A program made the translations under genes and the position numbers. The notes under the pieces were generated by a model, which did no database searches, was not told the origin of the DNA, and worked only from the letters and a program-made list of their open reading frames with translations. Source: Nocardioides sp. (GTDB taxonomy: Bacteria > Actinomycetota > Actinomycetes > Propionibacteriales > Nocardioidaceae). Taken from it: a stretch of DNA of 5,789 nucleotides. The stretch spans positions 1-5,789 of the forward strand of contig JAKFXV010000029.1 in NCBI GenBank assembly GCA_021731205.1, written 5' to 3'. Positions 1-5,789 of this stretch are shown in pieces. The first letter of the stretch is position 1; the number at the start of each line of letters is the position of its first letter.

Positions 1-108
1 ACCTCCTGACACTTGGCGGCTACGGGTTCTACTGGTTCCGGATCGTGGATGACGCGTCATCCACGATCCGGAACCAGTAGAACCCGTAGCCGCCAAGTGT
101 CAGGAGGT
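1..108. repeat. Perfect 108-bp palindrome (two 54-bp arms, no spacer), probable fold-back artefact
   Basis: Every base of 1-54 is the reverse complement of 55-108. The axis lies between 54 and 55, inside GACGCGTC (51-58, containing an MluI-type ACGCGT site), and no spacer separates the arms. The right arm is continuous with treS and encodes its conserved C-terminal end ([17 protein letters not shown]). The left arm is the same coding sequence in inverted orientation, so the same peptide can be read on the plus strand. The repeat reaches base 1 and may extend beyond the window. A perfect, spacer-less inverted copy of conserved coding sequence at a sequence edge is typical of an assembly or amplification fold-back. 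A real inverted duplication is less likely, because palindromes of this size tend to be unstable in bacteria. The symmetry is certain; the artefact reading is inference. Confidence 0.97.
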
Positions 109-1741
109 AGGGGAGCTCACCGATCCGTGGGAACTGCACGCCCCCCAGGAGCTCGACCGGCCGCTTCCCCTCCCAGCGGCGCAGGTCCAGTTCCACCGGT
201 TGGGGCGAGCGCGAGAGGTTGTTCACACACACGATGGTGTCCGACGCGCCCGAATCCTGGGCAGCTGAGCCCCCGTCGAGACCGGTGTGCTCGCGGGCGT
301 ACGACAACACGCTCGGGTTCGAGCCGCCCAGATCGGAGAAGGATCCCAGACCGAAGGCCGGGTGCCTGCGTCGAGCCTGGATCATCCGCCGGGTCCAGTG
401 CAGCAGGGAGGACGAGTTGGCCAACTCGGCTTCGACGTTGACGGCCTGATAGCCGAACACCGGGTCCTGGATCGGGGGCAGGTGCAACTTGCCGGGGTTC
501 GCGGAGGAGAACCCCGCGTTGCGATCCGGGGTCCACTGCATCGGAGTTCGTACGCCGTCGCGGTCGCCGAGCCAGATGTTGTCGCCCATCCCGATCTCGT
601 CGCCGTAGTACAAGCACGGCGAGCCGGGGAGAGAGAGCAGCAGCGCGGTGAACAGCTCGATCTGGTTCACGTCGTTGTCCAGGAGCGGAGCCAGCCTGCG
701 GCGGATCCCGATGTTGGCCTTCATCCGGGGATCCTGGGCGTACTCCGCCCACATGTAGTCGCGGTCCTCGTCGGTCACCATCTCCAAGGTGAGCTCGTCG
801 TGGTTGCGCAAGAAGATGCCCCACTGACATCCAGCCGGAATCTGCGGTGTCTGCTCCAAGATCTCCGAGATCGGATAGCGCGACTCACGGCGTACCGCCA
901 TGAAGATCCGCGGCATCACCGGGAAGTGGAAGCACATGTGGCACTCGTCGCCACCGGACTCCACGCTCCCGAAGTAGTCGACGACGTCGGCCGGCCACTG
1001 GTTGGCCTCGGCCAGCAACACGCGGCCCGGATAGTGCTGGTCGATGTAGGCGCGGACCTTGCGCAAGAAGGCGTGGGTCTCGGGGAGGTTCTCGCCGTTG
1101 GTCCCCGGCCGTTCGTAGAGGTACGGCACGGCGTCGAGCCGGAACCCGTCCAACCCCATGTCCAGCCAGAAGCTGAGTGCCTCGATCATCGCCTCGTGGA
1201 CCCGCGGGTTGTCGAAGTTCAGGTCGGGTTGGTGGGAGAAGAAGCGATGCCAGAAGTACTGCTGCCGGACCGGGTCCCAGGTCCAGTTGGAGGGTTCGGT
1301 GTCGACGAAGATGATCCGGGCATCGGGATAGAGCTCGTCGGTGTCGGACCACACGTAGAAGTCCCCGAAGGGGCCGTCGGGTTCGGCCCGGCTGGCCTGG
1401 AACCACGGGTGCGCGTCGCTGGTGTGGTTCATCACGAAGTCGATGATCACCCGGATGCCGCGTTTGTGGGCCTCGTCGATCAGCTGGTGGAAGTCCTCGA
1501 CCGTGCCGACCTCGGGAAGGATGTCGGTGTAGTCGGCGACGTCGTACCCCCCGTCGCGCAGCGGAGAGGTGAAGAACGGCGGCACCCAGAGGCAGTCGAC
1601 ACCCAGCCACTGGAGGTAGTCGAGTTTCTCGATCAGTCCCTGGAAGTCGCCGGTGCCGTCCCCGTTGGAGTCCCGGAACGAGCGCACCAGCACCTCATAG
1701 AAGACCGCCGTCTTGAACCACTCGGGGTCTTCGTTGATCAC
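29..1741 (-). CDS. treS: Trehalose synthase / maltose alpha-D-glucosyltransferase (GH13_16); 3' end unreliable
   Basis: The enzyme interconverts trehalose and maltose in the cytoplasm and in actinobacteria mainly feeds maltose to maltokinase for the GlgE pathway. The 570-residue frame shows all GH13 regions: DFVMNH (101-106), GFRLDAVPY (199-207, nucleophile D203), LLAEANQWP (242-250, acid/base E245) and FLRNHDE (310-316, D315). A calcium-loop-like DSNGDGTGD lies at 24-32. The barrel covers roughly 1-480, with a B-domain insert near 107-170, then a C-terminal beta domain. The sequence follows mycobacterial TreS closely, but residues about 485-500 form a longer Gly/Ser/Ala-rich loop. The GTG start leads directly into the conserved [17 protein letters not shown]; mycobacterial TreS carries a longer N-terminal tail. 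The start overlaps the glgE stop, implying one operon and translational coupling. Codon 563 straddles the palindrome axis, so residues 564-570 and the TAG at 29-31 come from the mirrored arm. Only residues 1-562 are supported; the true C-terminus is unknown. Confidence 0.94.
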   Translation of the reverse strand: MINEDPEWFKTAVFYEVLVRSFRDSNGDGTGDFQGLIEKLDYLQWLGVDCLWVPPFFTSPLRDGGYDVADYTDILPEVGTVEDFHQLIDEAHKRGIRVIIDFVMNHTSDAHPWFQASRAEPDGPFGDFYVWSDTDELYPDARIIFVDTEPSNWTWDPVRQQYFWHRFFSHQPDLNFDNPRVHEAMIEALSFWLDMGLDGFRLDAVPYLYERPGTNGENLPETHAFLRKVRAYIDQHYPGRVLLAEANQWPADVVDYFGSVESGGDECHMCFHFPVMPRIFMAVRRESRYPISEILEQTPQIPAGCQWGIFLRNHDELTLEMVTDEDRDYMWAEYAQDPRMKANIGIRRRLAPLLDNDVNQIELFTALLLSLPGSPCLYYGDEIGMGDNIWLGDRDGVRTPMQWTPDRNAGFSSANPGKLHLPPIQDPVFGYQAVNVEAELANSSSLLHWTRRMIQARRRHPAFGLGSFSDLGGSNPSVLSYAREHTGLDGGSAAQDSGASDTIVCVNNLSRSPQPVELDLRRWEGKRPVELLGGVQFPRIGELPYLLTLGGYGFYWFRIVDDASSTIRNQ

Positions 1742-1751
1742 GAGGTCCCCC
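1738..1751 (-). promoter_or_regulatory. glgE stop / treS start overlap (GTGA) with a weak purine-rich ribosome site
   Basis: Read on the minus strand, GTGA at 1741-1738 holds the treS GTG start and the glgE TGA stop. A GGGGGA run (1751-1746) ends four bases before the GTG and is a modest, closely spaced Shine-Dalgarno candidate inside the glgE tail. The overlap is the usual arrangement for termination-reinitiation coupling, which would keep TreS and GlgE output linked. The overlap is read directly; the coupling is inferred. Confidence 0.6.
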
Positions 1752-3768
1752 GGACCGACAAGATGTGGGCCGGCTCGTCGCCCGGGTCGAGACGCACGTA
1801 GTTGTGCTCCCGCCAGGTCCAGGTCGCTCCGGTCAGCTCCTCTGTCACGAGGAAGGACTCGTGCCAGCCGAGTCCCAGGGCCGGCATGTCGAGGTGCACC
1901 ATCGTTTCCCGTGCCGCGTGCGAGTCGAGGTTGATCACGACGATCACGGTGTCGTCGCCGGCGCGCTTGCTGAAGACCAGAACATGGTCGTCGTCGGTGG
2001 TGTGGATCACGACGTTGCGGAGCAGCTGCAGGGCCGGATGTGCTCGACGGAGCTCATTGAGGCGGGTGAGGTACGGCGCCAGCGTGCGGCCCTCTGCCTC
2101 GGCCGCGGCCCAGTCTCGGATCCTGATCTGGTACTTCTCCGAGTCGAGGTACTCCTCGCTGCCGGGCTTCACCGCCACGTGCTCGAAGAGCTCGTACCCG
2201 GCGTACACCCCCCAGCTGGGTGAACCCGTGGCCGCGAGCGCGGCGCGGATCTTGAACATCGCCGGGCCGCCGTACTGGAGGGAGGAGTGGAGGATGTCGG
2301 GAGTGTTCACGAAGAAGTTCGGTCGCATCACATGCGCCGAGTCCTCGGCCAACTCCCGCAGGTAGGCCTCGATCTCCCACTTCGCCGTGCGCCACGTGAA
2401 GTAGGTGTAGGACTGCTGGTAGCCGACCGCACCGAGGCCGTGCATCATCGCCGGCCGGGTGAATGCCTCCGAGAGGAACACCACGTCCGGGTCGGTCGAC
2501 CGGATCTCGGCCAACAGCCACTCCCAGAACGCCAACGGCTTGGTGTGCGGGTTGTCGACTCGGAAGATCCGGACCCCCAACGCCATCCAGTGCCGGACCA
2601 CGCGCAGCACCTCATTGCGCAACCCTTCAGGGTCGTTGTCGAAGTTCAGCGGATAGATGTCTTGGTACTTCTTCGGTGGGTTCTCGGCGTAGGCGATCGT
2701 GCCGTCGGCGCGGGTGGTGAACCACTCGGGATGAGCCGCCACCCAGGGATGGTCGGGGGCGCACTGCAGCGCCAAGTCGAGCGCCACCTCCAGACCCAGC
2801 GCTGTGGCCCGAGCGACGAACGCGGAGAAGTCCTTGACGGTCCCGAGATCGGGGTGAATGGCATCGTGCCCACCTGCGGCCGATCCGATGGCCCACGGGG
2901 ACCCGGGGTCGGCCGGGCCGGGTGTGAGTGTGTTGTTGGGCCCTTTGCGGTTGATCTCGCCGATCGGGTGGATCGGCGGTAGGTAGATCACGTCGAAGCC
3001 CATCGCGGCGACGGCGTCCAGTCGCTTCGCGGCGGTCTTGAAGGTGCCGCTGCGAACCTTGCCGGTGCGTTTGTTGCGGACCGCGCCCTCAGACCGCGGG
3101 AAGAACTCGTACCAACTTCCGAACAGGGCGCGCGTGCGATCGGCGTACGCCGGAAAGGGGCCGGCCGTCGTCACCAGCTCTCGCAACGGATGTGCCTGGA
3201 GTACCGCCACCAGCTCGGGGGCCTGAAGGGCCGCGAGCCGGACGGCGACGGGCCGGGTCTGGTCGGCGGCCGCCTCGCCGGCGGCGTCCAGGATCGCCAG
3301 GGTCTTGCGCCCTGCCGCGGTGCGCGACGCGGGCAGGCCCGCTCGCACGCGCTCCACCAGCAACCGGCCCTCGGTGAACATCAGCTCGACGTCGACGCCG
3401 GCGGGGATCTTCAGGCCCGCGGCGTGCTGCCAGGTCGCGATCGGGTCGGACCAGGCCTGCACTTCGAAGCTCCACAAGCCCGGACAGTCCGGAGTCACCC
3501 AGGCGACGTAGCGGTCGGTTGCGTTGTCGTCGGGGGTCATCCGCACCGGTTGCCTGCGGACGCCCTGGGGGTCGATCAGCACGACTTCGGCGCCGAGCCG
3601 GTCATGCCCCTCACGGTAGACCGTGGCGGTGACCGGGAACGGCTCATGCTCGGTCGCCTTGGCCGGAAGGCGACCGAGGTCGATCACGGGCGCGACGTCG
3701 AAGACGGGGATGCGGCCGACCATGGGCGCAAGCCAATCGGAGACACGGTCAGCATGCAAGAAGGTCAC
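1738..3768 (-). CDS. glgE: Alpha-1,4-glucan:maltose-1-phosphate maltosyltransferase (GH13_3)
   Basis: GlgE moves maltosyl units from alpha-maltose-1-phosphate to the non-reducing ends of alpha-1,4-glucan, releasing phosphate with retention of configuration. The 676-residue frame is near the family's usual length (675 in S. coelicolor, 701 in M. tuberculosis). An N-terminal beta domain (about 17-130, starting [11 protein letters not shown]) and a helical segment (about 131-215) precede the catalytic barrel (about 216-580) and a C-terminal beta domain. Catalytic residues are D405 in [10 protein letters not shown] (nucleophile), E434 in LSEAFTRP (acid/base) and D491 in NTPDIL. All sit at a constant +11 from S. 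coelicolor GlgE1 D394, E423 and D480. [11 protein letters not shown] (363-373) and N406 match the phosphate pocket, and [11 protein letters not shown] (536-546) is conserved. S290, before PWAIGS, matches the mycobacterial rather than the Streptomyces residue. The GTG at 3768 has only a GGGG one base upstream. An in-frame ATG at 3723 (residue 16) would give 661 residues; the family's 16-18-residue leader before GRIPV favours GTG. First gene of a glgE-treS operon. Confidence 0.95.
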   Translation of the reverse strand: MTFLHADRVSDWLAPMVGRIPVFDVAPVIDLGRLPAKATEHEPFPVTATVYREGHDRLGAEVVLIDPQGVRRQPVRMTPDDNATDRYVAWVTPDCPGLWSFEVQAWSDPIATWQHAAGLKIPAGVDVELMFTEGRLLVERVRAGLPASRTAAGRKTLAILDAAGEAAADQTRPVAVRLAALQAPELVAVLQAHPLRELVTTAGPFPAYADRTRALFGSWYEFFPRSEGAVRNKRTGKVRSGTFKTAAKRLDAVAAMGFDVIYLPPIHPIGEINRKGPNNTLTPGPADPGSPWAIGSAAGGHDAIHPDLGTVKDFSAFVARATALGLEVALDLALQCAPDHPWVAAHPEWFTTRADGTIAYAENPPKKYQDIYPLNFDNDPEGLRNEVLRVVRHWMALGVRIFRVDNPHTKPLAFWEWLLAEIRSTDPDVVFLSEAFTRPAMMHGLGAVGYQQSYTYFTWRTAKWEIEAYLRELAEDSAHVMRPNFFVNTPDILHSSLQYGGPAMFKIRAALAATGSPSWGVYAGYELFEHVAVKPGSEEYLDSEKYQIRIRDWAAAEAEGRTLAPYLTRLNELRRAHPALQLLRNVVIHTTDDDHVLVFSKRAGDDTVIVVINLDSHAARETMVHLDMPALGLGWHESFLVTEELTGATWTWREHNYVRLDPGDEPAHILSVRGTS

Positions 3769-3777
3769 GCCCCGAAG

Positions 3778-3805
3778 TTGGATCGATCAAAGATTGCGCT
3801 AGCGT
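3778..3805 (+). promoter_or_regulatory. Candidate glgP promoter placed for a leaderless transcript
   Basis: TTGGAT (3778-3783) is followed by a 16-bp spacer and TAGCGT (3800-3805), which fits the actinobacterial TAnnnT -10 pattern. If TAGCGT occupies -12 to -7, the transcript starts at 3812, the A of the glgP ATG. No Shine-Dalgarno sequence precedes that ATG, which agrees with leaderless translation, a common mode in actinobacteria. The -35 match is weak (TTG only). The hexamers also lie upstream of the opposing glgE start, so this short region must serve both directions. Prediction by eye only. Confidence 0.4.
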
Positions 3806-3823
3806 GCGGCAATGCGCGCAATC
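3792..3823. repeat. 8-bp inverted repeat over the glgP start, candidate operator
   Basis: GATTGCGC (3792-3799) and GCGCAATC (3816-3823) are perfect inverted copies separated by 16 bp. The span covers the predicted -10 hexamer and the first four codons of glgP, and lies upstream of the glgE start. A further GCAAT (3809-3813) forms a second, shorter inverted pair with ATTGC (3793-3797). The position would suit a repressor acting on glgP or on both divergent genes, but no regulator family can be assigned and a chance match is possible. Confidence 0.3.
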
Positions 3824-5789
3824 AGACGTTTCACAGTTCGACCCGTCCTGCCCGCGGCCTTGGAAGCACTCGGTGACCTGGCCGACAACCTGCGCTGGTC
3901 GTGGCACCCACCCACCCAGGACGTCTTCGCCGCAACCGATCCCGAGGTCTGGGAGTCCGTCAACAGAGATCCCGTGCGGCTCCTGGGCGCCCTCAGTCGA
4001 GGGCGCCTGGACGAGCTGGCCAGTGACCAGGTCTTCTTGGCGCAGCTGGCCGAGGCTCGAGCCGACCTGGCGGCCTACCTCACCGAGGACCGGTGGTATC
4101 AGCGCAAGGCCGGTGCGGATGCGCCGACGGCCGTGGCCTACTTCTCACCGGAGTACGGCATCACGGCAGTCTTGCCGCAGTACTCCGGGGGTCTCGGCAT
4201 CCTGGCCGGCGACCATCTGAAGGCCGCCTCCGACCTGGGCGCCCCGGTGATCGGGGTGGGGTTGCTGTACCGCCACGGCTACTTCAAGCAGTCCTTGTCG
4301 CCGGAAGCCTGGCAGGAGGAGACCTACCCGATCCTGGACCCAGACGAACTGCCGCTCACCGTGTTGCGCGAGGCAGACGGGTCGCGGGCCAAGATCTCGA
4401 TCTCGCTTCCGGGCGGTCCTGATCTGTTCGCTCGGATCTGGGTGGCGAACGTCGGCCGGGTGCCACTGCTCCTCCTCGACTCCGACATCGAGGAGAACCC
4501 GGGCGACTATCGCGACATCACCGATCGGCTCTACGGCGGCACCACCGAACACCGGTTGCGGCAGGAGTTGCTGCTCGGGGTGGGTGGCGTGCGTGCGCTG
4601 CGGGTCTACTCGCGACTCACCGGCGCGCCGGTGCCCGAGGTCTTCCACACCAACGAGGGCCATGCCGGGTTCCTCGGCCTGGAGCGGATCCGTGAGCTCA
4701 CCGTTGACCCGGACGGGCCGGAGCTTGACTTCGACACGGCCCTGGAGGTCTCGCGGGCCGGCACGGTGTTCACCACGCACACTCCGGTGCCAGCCGGCAT
4801 CGACCGGTTCCCCCGACAGCTTGTCGAGCAGTACTTCTCCGGCGCCAGTGCGGTGCCGGGCGTCCCGACCGAACGCATCTTGGAGTTGGGTGCCGAGGAC
4901 TACGAGGGCGGCGATCCCGGTGTCTTCAATATGGCCGTGATGGGCTTCCGTCTGGCCCAGCGCGCCAACGGCGTCTCGCTGCTCCATGGCGAGGTGAGCC
5001 GGGGCATGTTCAACGGCCTCTGGTCGGCTTTCGATGAGGCAGAGGTGCCGATCGGCTCCGTGACCAACGGCGTGCACGGCCCGACGTGGATCGCCCGGGA
5101 GGTCTTCGCGGCGGCGGCGGCCTTGGGTGGCGACCTGGACTCGGACGACACGGAATCGCTGTGGCCGCTGGTCGACCAGATTCCCGGCACCGAGATGTGG
5201 CAGCTCAAGCGGACCCTGAGGACCCGACTGGTCGCCGACGCCCGCCGACGACTCGCCAAGTCGTGGGCCCACCGAGGTGCGGCCGCGGCCGAGCTCGGCT
5301 GGATCGACTCGGCACTGGACCCGGACGTGTTGACGATCGGATTCGCCCGGCGGGTGGCGTCGTACAAGCGGCTAACGCTGATGCTGAGCGACCCCGAACG
5401 GTTGAAGCGGCTGCTGCTGCACCCCGACCGGCCGATCCAGCTGATCATCGCGGGCAAGGCACACCCAGCCGATGACGGCGGCAAGAAGCTGCTTCAGGAG
5501 CTCGTGCGCTTCGCCGACGACCCGCAGGTGCGCCACCGGATCGCGTTCTTGCCGAACTACGACATCGCGATGGCTCAACCGCTGTATCCCGGGTGCGACG
5601 TCTGGCTCAACAACCCGCTGCGGCCCTACGAGGCGTGCGGCACGTCGGGCATGAAGGCCGCCCTGAACGGAGGGCTCAACCTTTCGGTCCTGGACGGTTG
5701 GTGGGATGAGTGGTTCGACGGAAAGAACGGTTGGGCGATCCCGTCGGCTGACGGCGTCGAGGACCCGGACAAGCGCGATGACATCGAGG
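3812..5789 (+). CDS. glgP: Alpha-glucan (glycogen) phosphorylase, GT35 with DUF3417 N-terminus; 3' partial
   Basis: This PLP-dependent enzyme phosphorolyses alpha-1,4-glucan ends to glucose-1-phosphate in the cytoplasm. The reading frame is open from the ATG to the right edge: 659 codons plus one base. Related actinobacterial enzymes have about 850-870 residues, so roughly 200 are missing. The N-terminus (MRAIRRFTVRPVLP, then DLADNLRWSWHPP) is the DUF3417 type. Then come AVAYFSPEYGI (107-117), QYSGGLGILAGDHLKAASDLG (from about 123), FHTNEGH (278-284), FTTHTPVPAGIDRF (320-333) and TNGVHGPTW (418-426). GFARRVASYKR (510-520) includes R514 and K519, which align with the phosphate-binding Arg/Lys of muscle phosphorylase (R569, K574). 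GTSGMKAALNGG follows, with K615 as the PLP-binding lysine. An in-frame TAG at 3800-3802 excludes a more upstream start, so ATG 3812 is the first possible. Transcribed divergently from glgE-treS, the order known around glgE in S. coelicolor and M. tuberculosis. No lesion is seen in the visible part. Confidence 0.95.
   Translation, partial: MRAIRRFTVRPVLPAALEALGDLADNLRWSWHPPTQDVFAATDPEVWESVNRDPVRLLGALSRGRLDELASDQVFLAQLAEARADLAAYLTEDRWYQRKAGADAPTAVAYFSPEYGITAVLPQYSGGLGILAGDHLKAASDLGAPVIGVGLLYRHGYFKQSLSPEAWQEETYPILDPDELPLTVLREADGSRAKISISLPGGPDLFARIWVANVGRVPLLLLDSDIEENPGDYRDITDRLYGGTTEHRLRQELLLGVGGVRALRVYSRLTGAPVPEVFHTNEGHAGFLGLERIRELTVDPDGPELDFDTALEVSRAGTVFTTHTPVPAGIDRFPRQLVEQYFSGASAVPGVPTERILELGAEDYEGGDPGVFNMAVMGFRLAQRANGVSLLHGEVSRGMFNGLWSAFDEAEVPIGSVTNGVHGPTWIAREVFAAAAALGGDLDSDDTESLWPLVDQIPGTEMWQLKRTLRTRLVADARRRLAKSWAHRGAAAAELGWIDSALDPDVLTIGFARRVASYKRLTLMLSDPERLKRLLLHPDRPIQLIIAGKAHPADDGGKKLLQELVRFADDPQVRHRIAFLPNYDIAMAQPLYPGCDVWLNNPLRPYEACGTSGMKAALNGGLNLSVLDGWWDEWFDGKNGWAIPSADGVEDPDKRDDIE

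Noticed and set aside
1..108. Palindrome as a treS transcription terminator or hairpin telomere
   Set aside because: A 54-bp spacer-less stem without a U-tract, made from conserved coding sequence, fits neither an intrinsic terminator nor a natural chromosome end.
1738..1741. A glgE-treS fusion protein
   Set aside because: The two frames differ: glgE ends in TGA at 1740-1738 and treS starts in the overlapping GTG.
287..1801. A 504-codon open frame on the plus strand opposite treS
   Set aside because: It is an antisense shadow: valine- and arginine-rich, without recognisable motifs, and explained by the G/C-biased third positions of treS, whose opposite strand encodes a fully conserved enzyme.
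3781..3788. GATCGATC as a regulatory palindrome
   Set aside because: It is short, its symmetry does not extend outward, and it is common by chance in GC-rich DNA.
3190..3876. Plus-strand frame crossing the glgE start and entering glgP
   Set aside because: It reads glgE antisense and then the wrong frame of glgP, with no family resemblance.
4145..5272. A 375-codon open frame on the minus strand opposite glgP
   Set aside because: Antisense shadow of a phosphorylase whose conserved motifs run through the whole interval; its translation is His/Arg/Gly-rich with no domain signal.

Overview
The window reads as a GC-rich actinobacterial chromosome (Actinomycetota). All three genes most resemble actinobacterial GlgE-pathway proteins, codon third positions are strongly G/C, and the gene order matches one known from Streptomyces. 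Genus cannot be fixed from this sequence; Propionibacteriales or Streptomycetales relatives are plausible guesses only.

Layout, left to right. Bases 1-108 are a perfect spacer-less palindrome whose right arm is the 3' end of treS. It looks like a fold-back at a contig end rather than natural sequence. treS (trehalose synthase, minus strand) runs leftwards from a GTG at 1741 into this palindrome, so its last residues and its stop codon are not trustworthy. glgE (maltose-1-phosphate maltosyltransferase, minus strand) lies immediately upstream, and its stop overlaps the treS start by 4 bp (GTGA). A short divergent intergenic region (about 43 bp, or 88 bp if glgE starts at an internal ATG) follows. 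glgP (alpha-glucan phosphorylase, plus strand) starts at 3812 and runs off the right edge after 659 codons.

How they work together, from established knowledge of the GlgE pathway. TreS converts trehalose to maltose. A maltokinase (Mak/Pep2, expected just beyond the left edge and not seen here) phosphorylates it. GlgE transfers maltosyl units from alpha-maltose-1-phosphate onto a growing alpha-1,4-glucan, and a branching enzyme (GlgB, also not in view) branches it. GlgP degrades the same polymer to glucose-1-phosphate. The divergent glgP / glgE-treS layout therefore places breakdown and synthesis of one polymer around a shared regulatory region.

No undescribed system is evident. The points most worth a second look are the palindrome and its effect on the treS 3' end, and the compact divergent promoter region, where glgP appears suited to leaderless expression and an 8-bp inverted repeat overlaps its predicted -10 and start codon. 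There are no tRNAs, rRNAs, insertion sequences, CRISPR arrays or convincing terminators.
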